Positions 8,160 through 16,558 of a stretch of DNA of 64,000 nt are shown in pieces (the stretch's first letter is position 1; each line of letters starts with the position of its first letter). Under the pieces are notes generated by a model that worked only from the letters and a program-made list of their open reading frames with translations, was not told the origin of the DNA and ran no database searches. The DNA comes from Nocardiopsis terrae (GTDB taxonomy: Bacteria > Actinomycetota > Actinomycetes > Streptosporangiales > Streptosporangiaceae): assembly GCF_014651695.1 (NCBI RefSeq), contig NZ_BMXJ01000005.1, positions 325,415 to 389,414 on the forward strand, written 5' to 3'. The position numbers were made by a program, and so were the translations under genes.

Positions 8160-8257
8160 ACGGCCACGCTACCGCCGGACGCCGCGGCCGCATCCCACGG
8201 GTTCAGCACCCGGAGTCCTTGTCCATGTGCACCAGGTGGGAACACCGAGGGAGAGAC

Positions 8258-8626
8258 GTGAGCGACAACCAACCAGGGGGCCAGCGGGTCCCGCGAACCG
8301 AGCACCGGGCCACCCGCAAGGCCGTCACGGCCGCCGCGATCGGCAACGCGGCACCGGTCCTGCTGCTGGTCGCCGAGTCGCTGGTGCAGTCCACCGGCAA
8401 CCTGTACTCGCCCGCCTGGCTGGTGATGGCCGCCGGAGCCGTCGGTGTCCTGGTGGTCTGGCGGATGCGGGAGAGTGCCGGGAAACCGCTGCCGGGCGCA
8501 CCGGCCATCCCGGTTCCCGAACGCGCCCCCGCAGCCGTGGGAAGTCTGCCCCATCCCCGCAGGGGCGACGGCTCGGGCCGGAGTATCCGCGGCAGCAACG
8601 TCCACCGCCTGCCCTCCGACCCCTGA
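8258..8626 (+). CDS. Small two-helix membrane protein, unknown function
   Basis: 122 residues from GTG 8258 behind GAGGGAGAG. Hydrophobic segments at about 25-45 (AAAIGNAAPVLLLVAESLV) and 53-70 (PAWLVMAAGAVGVLVVWRM) are followed by a proline- and arginine-rich cytoplasmic tail that looks disordered. No family recognised. The bidirectional hairpin at 8659-8692 separates it from der. Confidence 0.6.
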   Translation: MSDNQPGGQRVPRTEHRATRKAVTAAAIGNAAPVLLLVAESLVQSTGNLYSPAWLVMAAGAVGVLVVWRMRESAGKPLPGAPAIPVPERAPAAVGSLPHPRRGDGSGRSIRGSNVHRLPSDP

Positions 8627-8658
8627 CGGGGCCCCGCGACCCGCGGACCCTGCGCACG

Positions 8659-8692
8659 CCGAAGGGGCGCCCCGCCCGGGACGCCCCTTCGG
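8659..8692. terminator. Bidirectional terminator between 8258 gene and der
   Basis: Perfect 11-bp stem (8659-8669 with 8682-8692) with a C-rich loop, placed between two convergent stop codons. Confidence 0.8.
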
Positions 8693-8707
8693 TTCCGGAA
8701 CCCGTGC

Positions 8708-10147
8708 CTACTTCCGGCGGCCACCGCCGCCGCGCGGCTTGCGGTCCGGACGCACACTGCCCTTCGAGGCGCGGCCCACGCCCGCGTTCTTCTTCTCGCG
8801 GATACGCATGCTGATGTGCACCGGGGTCCCCTCGAAACCGAAGTCCTCACGCAGGCGCCGCTCGATGAAGCGGCGGTAGTTCTCCTCGAGGAACCCGGTC
8901 GTGAACAGGATGAAGTGCGGCGGACGCGCACCGGCCTGGGTCGCGAACAGGATCTTGGGCTGCTTGCCGCCGCGCACCGGCGGCGGGGTGGCCGCCACCA
9001 GCTCCTTGAGCCAGTTGTTGAGCTGCCCCGTCGAGATGCGCTGGTTCCAACCGGAAAGGCTGGTCTCGATCGCCGGGACGAGCCGCTCCATGTGGCGGCC
9101 GGTGGCCGCGGAGATGTTCACCCGCGGCGCCCAGGAGACCCGCCCCAGCTGGCGGTCGATCTCCTTCTCCAGGTAGATCCGGCGCTCGTCGTCGAGGATG
9201 TCCCACTTGTTGAACGCCAGGACCAGACCGCGGCCGGACTCGACGACCTGCTCCACGACCCGGATGTCCTGCTCGGCGAGCGGCTCGCTGACGTCCATCA
9301 GCACCACAGCCACCTCGGCCCGCTCCAGGGCGGTGCCGGTACGCATGGTCGCGTAGTAGTCGGCGCCCTGGAGCGCGCGGAACCGGCGGCGGATACCGGC
9401 GGTGTCGATGAACTTCCAGGTCTTGCCGCCCAGCTCGATGAGCTCGTCGACGGCGTCACGGGTGGTGCCCGCGACCGAGTCCACGACCACCCGGTCCTCA
9501 CCGGCGAGCCGGTTCAGCAGGCTGGACTTGCCCACGTTCGGACGGCCCAGCAGGGCGATCCGGGACGGGCCGTCCTCCTCGTCCTCCTCCGCGTCGCCCA
9601 CGGGCGTCTCGGGGAAGGAGTCCACGATGGCGTCCAGCATGTCGCCGGTGCCGCGACCGTGCAGGGCGCTGATCGGGTAGGGCTGCCCCATGCCGAGGTT
9701 CCACAGGTCGAGCGCGTCGGCCTCCTGGCCCTCGCCGTCGACCTTGTTGGCCGCCAGTACCACGGGCCGTTTGGTGGAGCGCAGCACCCGGGTGACGGCG
9801 GCGTCGGCGTCGGCGATGCCGACGGTCGCGTCGACCACGAACAGGATGACGTCGGCGGTCTGCGCGGCGTACTCGGCCTGCCGGGCGACCATCGCGGCCA
9901 GGCCGCTGACGCTGGTCTCCCAACCACCGGTGTCCACCAGCGTGAAGCGGTGGTTCTGCCACTCGGCGTCGTAGGCCACCCGGTCACGGGTCACCCCCGG
10001 CACGTCCTCGACCACGGCCTCGCGGCGGCCGAGGATCCGGTTGACCAGACTGGACTTACCGACGTTGGGGCGACCGACGACGGCGACGACGGGCAAAGCC
10101 GCCTCCTCGCCCTCGGGGCCCGTGTCGACCACGTCGAACTCACTCAT
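8708..10147 (-). CDS. der: Ribosome-associated GTPase Der (EngA)
   Basis: A 479-residue double GTPase required for 50S subunit maturation. Two G-domains in tandem each carry GRPNVGKSS (near residues 26 and 199) with DTGG/DTAG switch motifs and NKVD/NKWD guanine-specificity motifs. They are followed by the C-terminal KH-like domain and a basic tail ([14 protein letters not shown]) that contacts rRNA. The ATG at 10147 with GGGAG 9-13 bases upstream is preferred over an in-frame GTG ten codons earlier. Downstream of cmk on the same strand, the conserved actinobacterial order. Confidence 0.97.
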   Translation of the reverse strand: MSEFDVVDTGPEGEEAALPVVAVVGRPNVGKSSLVNRILGRREAVVEDVPGVTRDRVAYDAEWQNHRFTLVDTGGWETSVSGLAAMVARQAEYAAQTADVILFVVDATVGIADADAAVTRVLRSTKRPVVLAANKVDGEGQEADALDLWNLGMGQPYPISALHGRGTGDMLDAIVDSFPETPVGDAEEDEEDGPSRIALLGRPNVGKSSLLNRLAGEDRVVVDSVAGTTRDAVDELIELGGKTWKFIDTAGIRRRFRALQGADYYATMRTGTALERAEVAVVLMDVSEPLAEQDIRVVEQVVESGRGLVLAFNKWDILDDERRIYLEKEIDRQLGRVSWAPRVNISAATGRHMERLVPAIETSLSGWNQRISTGQLNNWLKELVAATPPPVRGGKQPKILFATQAGARPPHFILFTTGFLEENYRRFIERRLREDFGFEGTPVHISMRIREKKNAGVGRASKGSVRPDRKPRGGGGRRK

Positions 10148-10347
10148 GTACTCGTACTCCCGGTTCTGGGTCCCCACGCGCCCAGGATGCGTACCGCGGG
10201 GATGCGAAAGGATTCGACGCGATCGCCACGTGAATCACCACGGGCGCCGCTGAGGGCGCCCGCGTCCTGCCACGGAGGGCAACCCCCGTGGATGTTCGTG
10301 TGTTCCCCCGAAGGGGTGGGTGTGGCCGGTCCCTCCCTGCGGAGGAC

Positions 10348-11037
10348 CTACCCGTTCCCGGCCTCGTCGGCCAGCTTGACGACCAGAGCGACGACCTCGT
10401 CCAGGTTCAGGCCGGTGGTGTCGAGCTCGGTGGCGTCGGCGGTCTGCGTCAGCGGCGAGTGGGACCGGCTGGAGTCCAGCATGTCGCGACGGGCCAGGTC
10501 GGCCTGGGTCGCGGCGATGTCCCCGGTCCGGACCTCCTTGCTGCGGCGCTGGGCGCGCGCCTCGGCGCTGGCGGTCAGGAACAGCTTGACCGGGGCCTGG
10601 GGGGCGACCACGGTCGTGATGTCACGGCCTTCCACGACGATACCCGCGGACTCGTTCCGGGCGGCCTCGATGATCTCGCGCTGGGTCCGAACCAGCAGAG
10701 CGCGCGCCTCGGGCACCGCCGAAACGGCGCTCACGTTGGTGGTGACGTCCTTGCCGCGGATCTCGGCGGCCACGTCACGGCCGTCCACCGCCACCGTGGG
10801 GGCGGAGGGGTCGGTGCCCATGGTGATGACGGGGCGCTCGACGTTGGCGGCCACCGCGGCGGCGTCGTCGACGTCCACACCGTTGTCCAGCATCCACCAG
10901 GTGAGGGCCCGGTACATGGCCCCGGTGTCGAGGTAGCGCAGTTCCCGCGCCTTGGCGACACCCTTGGCCGTGCTCGACTTGCCCGACCCGGAGGGACCGT
11001 CGATGGCGATGACGATTCCCTTGCCCTGCGCGCTCAC
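10348..11037 (-). CDS. cmk: Cytidylate kinase
   Basis: 229 residues. Phosphorylates CMP/dCMP using ATP in the cytosol. P-loop IDGPSGSGKSS at about residues 10-20, the CMP-binding segment RYLDTGAMYRAL at 34-45, the lid with GRDITTVVAP, and RAQRRSKE in the ATP-binding region. The start is set at GTG 11037 (MSAQGKGIVIAIDG) with AGGGAG 9 bases upstream; an in-frame GTG six codons earlier is possible but adds no family sequence. It follows tyrA by about 130 bases. Confidence 0.97.
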   Translation of the reverse strand: MSAQGKGIVIAIDGPSGSGKSSTAKGVAKARELRYLDTGAMYRALTWWMLDNGVDVDDAAAVAANVERPVITMGTDPSAPTVAVDGRDVAAEIRGKDVTTNVSAVSAVPEARALLVRTQREIIEAARNESAGIVVEGRDITTVVAPQAPVKLFLTASAEARAQRRSKEVRTGDIAATQADLARRDMLDSSRSHSPLTQTADATELDTTGLNLDEVVALVVKLADEAGNG

Positions 11038-11165
11038 TACTGCTGACTCCCTCACTACGGACGGATGACACCGTCACTGCCGACGCCTCAGCCTACCTTC
11101 GCGCGCGGGGCCGTCGCGCCGCGCGCCCGTCCGCGCGACGGGCCGCACCGCACCGGGGGGCGCGC

Positions 11166-12377
11166 TCAGGCGCCCGGGTGCACCGACCAGCCGTCGGCCG
11201 ACAGGGCCGCGGCGAGAGTGTCCACGGCCTCCGGGAGCACGTACAGCTCGGCCACGCCCAACGGCAGACCCGGGGAGTGCTCGATCCGCACGTCCTCGAT
11301 GTTGACGCCGGCCGTGGCGGCCGCGGCGAACAGGCGGCCCAGCGCGCCGGGCTCGTCCGGGATGACGACCGGGATCACCGTGTACACGGGGCGGCGGACC
11401 GCACCGTGCTTGCCGGGGATGCGGCCGTGGCCGGAACGCCCCCGGGCCAACAGGTCGCGGACCGGCTCCAGGCCGTCGTCGTCCCCGCCACCGGCGCCGT
11501 CCCGGGAGGGGGTTTCGGTCCCGGCCGGAGCCCGGCCGGGCGGATCGGCGGGGGTTCGGGCGGACCAGGTGCGCAACGCCTCGGCGGTGGCCGCCAGGTC
11601 GGCAGCCGTCTCGCGCAGCACCTCGGCCACCGGCCCCGCGTTGTGGGTGAGGATCTCCGTCCACATGGCCGGGTCCCCCCCGGCGATACGGGTGACGTCG
11701 CGCACCCCCTGACCGGCCAGGGTGAGCGCGGCCCCGTCCCCGGCCAGCAGCCGGGCGGCCACCGCGGAGGAGGCCACGTGCGGGGCGTGTGAGACCAGGG
11801 CCACCGCGCGGTCGTGCGCGCGCGCCTCCAGCACCAACGGATCGGCCCCGCACAGGCGGGCCAGTTCGGTCACCGCGGCCACGGAACCGGCGTCGGCCTC
11901 GTCGGTGGGGCACAGCGCCCAGGAGCGGCCCAGGAACAGGTCGGCGCGGGCGGCTCCCGGGCCGTGCTTCTCGCGGCCACCCATGGGGTGCCCGGCCACG
12001 AAGGTCGCCATGTCGCAGCCGAGCCGCTCGGCACCCGCTACCACGCTCGCCTTGACACTGGCCGCGTCGGTGTACACCTGGGCCAGCTTCCGGTCCTGGG
12101 CGTCGCGCAGCACCGCCGGGATGACGGCGGGGGGCGCGGCGATCACCGCGATGTCCGCGGGAGAGCTCTCAGCGGCCCCGTCCAGGGGGCGCCCGGCACC
12201 GAGGTCGCAGGCCAACCGCAGGGAGGCCGGATCCGGGTCGGTGAGGGTGACGTCTACGCCACGGGCACGCAGGGCCAGAGCGATCGACGTCCCGATCAGA
12301 CCGCTGCCGACCACCGTGACCCGACGCAGGTCCGTCCGCCTCACTCCGGCGCCGTCCGCGCCACCGCTACCACTCAC
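11166..12377 (-). CDS. tyrA: Prephenate dehydrogenase with C-terminal ACT domain
   Basis: 403 residues. Converts prephenate to 4-hydroxyphenylpyruvate with NAD+, the committed tyrosine step. Residues 17-45 form the Rossmann turn VTVVGSGLIGTSIALALRA; the catalytic region has VAGHPMGGREKHGPGAA (about 128-144) with the conserved His and Arg. The helical dimerisation domain follows, then from about 325 an ACT domain (TVIPVVIPDEPGALGRLFAA) that should bind tyrosine for feedback inhibition. A low-complexity linker at 285-312 separates the two. GTG start with GGGGGAG upstream. It lies just below aroH, so prephenate producer and consumer are adjacent. Confidence 0.96.
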   Translation of the reverse strand: MSGSGGADGAGVRRTDLRRVTVVGSGLIGTSIALALRARGVDVTLTDPDPASLRLACDLGAGRPLDGAAESSPADIAVIAAPPAVIPAVLRDAQDRKLAQVYTDAASVKASVVAGAERLGCDMATFVAGHPMGGREKHGPGAARADLFLGRSWALCPTDEADAGSVAAVTELARLCGADPLVLEARAHDRAVALVSHAPHVASSAVAARLLAGDGAALTLAGQGVRDVTRIAGGDPAMWTEILTHNAGPVAEVLRETAADLAATAEALRTWSARTPADPPGRAPAGTETPSRDGAGGGDDDGLEPVRDLLARGRSGHGRIPGKHGAVRRPVYTVIPVVIPDEPGALGRLFAAAATAGVNIEDVRIEHSPGLPLGVAELYVLPEAVDTLAAALSADGWSVHPGA

Positions 12378-12468
12378 TGCTCCCCCGACCCTGCCGTGTG
12401 CCTGTCTTCCAGACTACGGCCCCCACGGCCCGGCGGCCCCGGAGCCGCCGCCTGCCGCAACGCCGCAC

Positions 12469-12831
12469 CTACTGGGCGATGTCCAGGCGCAGCGCCTGCG
12501 CCCCGCGCAGGTAGACGTGCTGGATGTCGGCGCGCGCACGGTCGGTTTCCACGTGCGCCATGAGCCGCACCACACGCGGCAGGGCGTGCGGGACGGCGAT
12601 CTCGGTCGCGCACATCAGCGGAACGTCGGCGAAACCGACCTTGCGCGCGGCCAGCGCGGGGAACTCACTGGTCAGGTCGGGGGTGGCGGTGAACACCACA
12701 CTGATCACGTCGTCCGTGGTGAGTTCGTTGCGCCGCATCACCTCCCGAACCAGTTCGGCCGTGGCCTCCAGCACCTGCTCGCGTTCGTCCGCGTCGACCT
12801 GCACCGCACCGCGGATGGCCCGTACCGCCAC
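12469..12831 (-). CDS. aroH: AroH-class (monofunctional) chorismate mutase
   Basis: 120 residues, the Bacillus subtilis AroH size and trimeric fold. Rearranges chorismate to prephenate. Recognisable pieces: VRAIRGAVQVDADE (residues 3-16) with the active-site Arg, DDVISVVFTATPDLTSEFPA (40-59), and FADVPLMCATEIAV (72-85) containing the catalytic Cys/Glu region, then a conserved Arg in LPRVVRLM. GTG start. It feeds the TyrA gene 90 bases downstream. Confidence 0.95.
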   Translation of the reverse strand: MAVRAIRGAVQVDADEREQVLEATAELVREVMRRNELTTDDVISVVFTATPDLTSEFPALAARKVGFADVPLMCATEIAVPHALPRVVRLMAHVETDRARADIQHVYLRGAQALRLDIAQ

Positions 12832-12882
12832 GTTCGATCCCGCCTTGTCGTCGTCAACCCTGCCGCACCCGGAGAAGAGGAA

Positions 12883-12919
12883 ACGGCGGCCGCTCCCCCG
12901 TTCGGGGTGCGACCGCCGT
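12883..12919. terminator. Terminator downstream of the pseudouridine synthase gene
   Basis: Long hairpin with arms ACGGCGG-CCGC-CCCC and its near-complement around a CGTT loop, two short bulges. It lies between the pseudouridine synthase stop (12945) and aroH start (12831). Confidence 0.75.
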
Positions 12920-12944
12920 CAACTGTATCCACAGCCCTGCGTGG

Positions 12945-14573
12945 TTACAGGCCCGCCACCTTGTACAGCTCGCCGATCTCACGCGAGCTGAGCGCGCGCA
13001 TCGTGCCCAGCCGCAGGGTGTTGAGGTCGATCGGGCCGACCTGGGTGCGCGCCAGGTCCGTGACCGGGTGGCCCACCTCCTCCATGAGGCGACGCACGAT
13101 GTGCTTGCGCCCCTCGTGCAGGCGGATCTCCACCATGGCCTGGGCCTCGTCGTTGTCGACCACGCGGAAGGAGTCGACCTTCACCGGGCCGTCCTCCAGC
13201 TCCACGCCCTTCTGGATCCGGCGCACCACGCGGTGCGGCACTGGACCCGGAACCTTCGCGACGTAGGTCTTGACGACCTTGTAGCGCGGGTGCGTGAGCC
13301 GGTTGGCGAGGTCACCGTCGTTGGTCAGCAGGATGAGACCCTCGGTCTCGGTGTCCAGCCGGCCCACGTGGAAGATGCGCTCCTCGGTCTGACCGGCGTA
13401 GTCGGCCAGGGTCGGGCGTCCCTGCGGGTCCCACATGGTGCTGACCACACCGCGCGGCTTGTTCAGCGCGAAGTACAGCTTGTCCGGGGCGGTGACCACA
13501 CGCATGTCGTCGACACGGATCTCGGAGACCTCCGGGTCGACACGGGCGCCGAAGCGCCGCACGATCTGGCCGTCCACGCTCACCCGGCCGGCCGCGATCA
13601 TCTCCTCGCTGGCCCGGCGGCTGGCGACACCGGCCGCGGCCAGCGCCTTCTGGAGCCGGATGCCGTCCGGCACGTCGGTGTAGGTGTCGCGGGGCTCACC
13701 TGTGTGCCGGTCTTCGTCGCGCGGGTCGTAGTCGGCGCGCAGGGCACTGAGCCGCTCGCGGGCCGCCTTGGAGAGCTGGTTCTCGCTCTTGCCTCCGGCG
13801 GTGGGCGTCTGGTCGCGACGCTCGGGGCGCTGGTCGTGACGCTGGTCGCGGCGCGGCCGGTCGTTCCGATCCTGGGGGCGGCCGCCACGGCTCTGGTAGC
13901 CGCCACCGCGGTTGTCGTCACGGCCCTGCATACGACGGCCCTGGGCGTCACGGCGCGGACGGCCGTCCCCGCTCTGGTAGCCACCGCCGCGGTTGTCGTC
14001 ACGGCCCTGCGGGCGGCGGTCGCGGTCGTCACGGCGGGGACGGTCGTCGCGGTAACCGCCACGGCTGTCGTCACGGCGCTCGAAGGAGCGACCGCCACGG
14101 TCGTCCCGGCCCTGGTAGCCGCCACGGCCACGGTCGTCCCTGCGGTCACGGTCGCCCCGGTACCCGCCACGGCTGTCGTCACGGCCCTGGCCCTGGTAGC
14201 CGCCACGGCCACGGTCGTCCCGGCCCTGCGGACGGCGGTCACGGTCGTCACGGCGCTCGAAGGAACGGCCGCCACGGTCGTCACGGGCCTGCGGACGCCG
14301 GTCGCGGTCGTCGCGGTCGAAACGGCCACCACCACGGCGGTCGTCACGCCCCTGGCCCTGGTAACCACCACGGCTCCGGTCGTCACGCCCCTGGTAGCCG
14401 CCCCGGCCCCGGTCGTCACGGCGGGGACCGTCACCGCGCCCGTGGGGGCGCCGGTCGTCCCTGCCTCGGTCGTCGCGGTGGCCTCGGCCTCCGCGGTTGT
14501 TGTAGTCGCCGCGCTCACCGCGCGGTGCGTCGTCCCGCTCACCACGGGAACGTTCGTTGTTAGGTGTGCTCAC
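12945..14573 (-). CDS. rluB: RluB-type 23S rRNA pseudouridine synthase with a ~290-residue RGG/RDD disordered tail
   Basis: 542 residues, more than twice the usual RluB length. The C-terminal 240 residues are a normal enzyme: S4 RNA-binding domain (GIRLQKALAAAGVASRRASE) and catalytic domain with GRLDTETEGLILLTNDGDLA, whose Asp forms the covalent uridine intermediate. The N-terminal ~290 residues are low-complexity Arg/Gly/Asp repeats (units like DDRGRGGYQG and RDDNRGGGYQS), expected to be disordered and RNA-binding. The start is GTG 14573, which overlaps the scpB stop by 14 bases, placing it in the scpA-scpB-rluB operon. The repeats also make the DNA internally repetitive between about 13.85 and 14.5 kb, so copy number may vary. 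Confidence 0.93.
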   Translation of the reverse strand: MSTPNNERSRGERDDAPRGERGDYNNRGGRGHRDDRGRDDRRPHGRGDGPRRDDRGRGGYQGRDDRSRGGYQGQGRDDRRGGGRFDRDDRDRRPQARDDRGGRSFERRDDRDRRPQGRDDRGRGGYQGQGRDDSRGGYRGDRDRRDDRGRGGYQGRDDRGGRSFERRDDSRGGYRDDRPRRDDRDRRPQGRDDNRGGGYQSGDGRPRRDAQGRRMQGRDDNRGGGYQSRGGRPQDRNDRPRRDQRHDQRPERRDQTPTAGGKSENQLSKAARERLSALRADYDPRDEDRHTGEPRDTYTDVPDGIRLQKALAAAGVASRRASEEMIAAGRVSVDGQIVRRFGARVDPEVSEIRVDDMRVVTAPDKLYFALNKPRGVVSTMWDPQGRPTLADYAGQTEERIFHVGRLDTETEGLILLTNDGDLANRLTHPRYKVVKTYVAKVPGPVPHRVVRRIQKGVELEDGPVKVDSFRVVDNDEAQAMVEIRLHEGRKHIVRRLMEEVGHPVTDLARTQVGPIDLNTLRLGTMRALSSREIGELYKVAGL

Positions 14574-15150
14574 CGGTGTCGTCAAGACCTTCGATGTCGT
14601 CGGGGAGGAACGGCGCCAGATCAGGCAGCTCGTCAAGGCCGCGCAGGCCCAGCCGTTCCAGGAAATAGGAAGTGGTCCGATACAGCAGAGCACCGGACTC
14701 GGAGTCGTGTCCGGCCTCTTCGATCAGGCCCCTCAGTACGAGGGTACGCATAACCCCGTCGCAGTTGACCCCGCGTACGGCGGAGACCCTGCCACGTGAG
14801 ACCGGTTGGCGGTAGGCGACGACGGCCATCGTCTCGAGTGCGGCCTGGGTGAGCCGCACCTCCTGCCCTTCCCGTAGGAAGTGCTCGACGATGTCGGCGC
14901 ACTCGGGCCGCGTGTACACACGCCACCCGTCGGCCACCGCCCGTAGGTCGAAACCACGGCCCTGCTCGGTGTATTCCCGGGAGATCTCCTCCAGGGTCCG
15001 GGTGACGGTTTCCACCGGTACGTCCATGGCGCGGGCCAGGTCGTACTCGGACACCGGCTGGTCGACCACCATCAGCACGGCCTCCAGGTCACGGCGCAGG
15101 GTCGGCGGCGCGGGAGCCCCGCCCACGTCCGCGGTCTGCTCTGCGGTCAT
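14560..15150 (-). CDS. scpB: Segregation and condensation protein ScpB
   Basis: 196 residues forming two winged-helix domains: LRRDLEAVLMVVDQPVSEYDLAR near 20-42, and RLTQAALETMAVVAYRQPVSRGRV near 107-130. The second also carries VNCDGVMRTLVLRGLI. ScpB dimers bind ScpA and Smc to form the condensin that organises replicated origins. ATG 15150 overlaps the scpA stop as ATGA, so the genes are translationally coupled. Confidence 0.97.
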   Translation of the reverse strand: MTAEQTADVGGAPAPPTLRRDLEAVLMVVDQPVSEYDLARAMDVPVETVTRTLEEISREYTEQGRGFDLRAVADGWRVYTRPECADIVEHFLREGQEVRLTQAALETMAVVAYRQPVSRGRVSAVRGVNCDGVMRTLVLRGLIEEAGHDSESGALLYRTTSYFLERLGLRGLDELPDLAPFLPDDIEGLDDTGEHT

Positions 15151-16013
15151 GGCTGCTCCCCCGGCGTCGTGTCGGCGGTCGGTGCCGCCTCGTCGTAGTC
15201 GGACTCCAGCTCGACGTCCCCGTCGCCACCGGTCCAGGTGACGGTCAGTTCGCCCAGCGGTTCGGGCTGGTCGAAGCCCACGTTCGAGGCCCGGTACAGC
15301 TCCAGCAGGGCCAGGAACCTGGCGACGACCTCGAAGGTACCGGTGCACTCGACCGTCAGCTGCGCGAACGTCAGTCGGCCGTGTTCGCGCAACTCGGCCA
15401 CCATCAGCTCACCCTGCTCCTTCACGGAGGTCTTGGTGAGGTGGATGTGGGTGACCGAGACGCTCGGCGGTTCCTTCGGGGTGAACACCATGCCGGCCAG
15501 GGCCGCGAACTCCTGGGGCCCGAGCTTGAACAGCACGTCCGGGCGCATCCCGGCGAACCGCTCCTCCAACGGCACCGCCCTCGCGTACCGGCGGCCCTGG
15601 GTGGCCAACCGCTCCCGCATGAAGGAGGCGACCTCCTTGTACGCCCGGTACTGGAGCAGTCGGGCGAACAGCAGGTCCCGTGCCTCCAGCAGGGCCAGGT
15701 CGCCCTCGTCCTCGATCTCGCCCCGCGGCAGCAGACGGGCGGCCTTGAGGTCGAGCAGGGTGGCCGCGACCAGCAGGAAGTTACTGGCCTGGTCCAGGTC
15801 CCAGTCATCGCCGAACGCGCGGATGTGCGCGATGAACTCGTCGGTGACCTTCGACAGCGCCACCTCGGTGATGTCCAGCTTGTGCTTGGAGATCAGCCCG
15901 AGGAGCAGGTCGAAGGGCCCCTCGAAGTTGTCCAGGTGCACCTGGAAGGCGTTCTCGTCGGCCTCGTCGGCGCCCTCCTCCTGCGGGGGCGGCCCCTCCC
16001 GGTCAGTCATCAT
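15147..16013 (-). CDS. scpA: Segregation and condensation protein ScpA (kleisin)
   Basis: 288 residues. N-terminal Smc-head binding part FQVHLDNFEGPFDLLLGLIS (about 23-42) followed by KLDITEVALSKVTDEFIAHI, a central ScpB-binding segment, and a C-terminal winged helix (LMVAELREHGRLTFAQLTVE). The acidic tail (ELESDYDEAAPTADTTPGE) is low complexity. Start ATG-ATG at 16013/16010. First gene of scpA-scpB-rluB; a strong hairpin (16045-16080) separates it from the parA operon. Confidence 0.97.
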   Translation of the reverse strand: MMTDREGPPPQEEGADEADENAFQVHLDNFEGPFDLLLGLISKHKLDITEVALSKVTDEFIAHIRAFGDDWDLDQASNFLLVAATLLDLKAARLLPRGEIEDEGDLALLEARDLLFARLLQYRAYKEVASFMRERLATQGRRYARAVPLEERFAGMRPDVLFKLGPQEFAALAGMVFTPKEPPSVSVTHIHLTKTSVKEQGELMVAELREHGRLTFAQLTVECTGTFEVVARFLALLELYRASNVGFDQPEPLGELTVTWTGGDGDVELESDYDEAAPTADTTPGEQP

Positions 16014-16044
16014 GACCGGCCCGCGTCTTCTTGCTCATGACACA

Positions 16045-16080
16045 AGGGTGTCACCGGCTCGGACCAGCCGGTGACACCCT
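16045..16080. terminator. Terminator between the parA operon and scpA
   Basis: Perfect 15-bp stem (AGGGTGTCACCGGCT with its complement) and 6-base loop, downstream of the parA-partner stop on the minus strand. Confidence 0.8.
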
Positions 16081-16132
16081 CTGTCTACCGCCCCGGTCCG
16101 TGTCCGCTCCCCCAGCGGTCGGACCGGGGTAC

Positions 16133-16558
16133 TCATTCCTCACTCAGCCGACGCACCAGCATGCTGCTCGAACCGTGCTCCTCGAAGTCGGCGAGCAGCA
16201 CGGCGACGGCCTCGCGTACGAGGCGGCCGCGGTCGGCCGACAGCCCGTGCTCCGCGCGGAGCGAGAGCCTGGTCTGTTCCAGGGCCAGCAGTTCGGGCCC
16301 CGAAACGTAGACGGTGATCTTCTCGTCGTGGCGCTGGCGCCCGCTCGGCTTCGGCGCGCGGCGCACCTTGGTCCTGCCGCGACCGTTCGGCTTGCGCGCG
16401 GGCCACTCCGACGGAGTCTCGGCCGCCCCCTGTCGGTCCTGTTCCGGTACCTGGTACTGGCGTTCGGTCTCGACCAGCTCCTCCTCGGAGCCGGAGGGGC
16501 GGAAGAACAGCTCGTCCGCCCCGGGTAGCGTCACGCGCCGTGACCGCTGAGAGGCCAC
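16133..16558 (-). CDS. Conserved ParA-partner protein, possible ribbon-helix-helix C-terminus
   Basis: 141 residues. The first 75 are basic and Gln/Pro-rich. The last 65 have a strand-helix-helix pattern (KITVYVSGPELLALEQTRLS, then DRGRLVREAVAVLLADFEEH) that resembles a ribbon-helix-helix DNA-binding fold. GTG 16558 overlaps the parA stop by 28 bases, so the two are co-translated. Being next to an orphan ParA suggests it takes the place of ParB or a centromere-binding partner. That is inference; no ParB-type Walker or HTH motif is present. Confidence 0.75.
   Translation of the reverse strand: MASQRSRRVTLPGADELFFRPSGSEEELVETERQYQVPEQDRQGAAETPSEWPARKPNGRGRTKVRRAPKPSGRQRHDEKITVYVSGPELLALEQTRLSLRAEHGLSADRGRLVREAVAVLLADFEEHGSSSMLVRRLSEE

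Noticed and set aside
13068..14700. A very long antisense frame rich in VTA/TVV repeats opposite the pseudouridine synthase
   Set aside because: It is the mirror of the RGG codon repeats in another frame; it has no protein-like composition.
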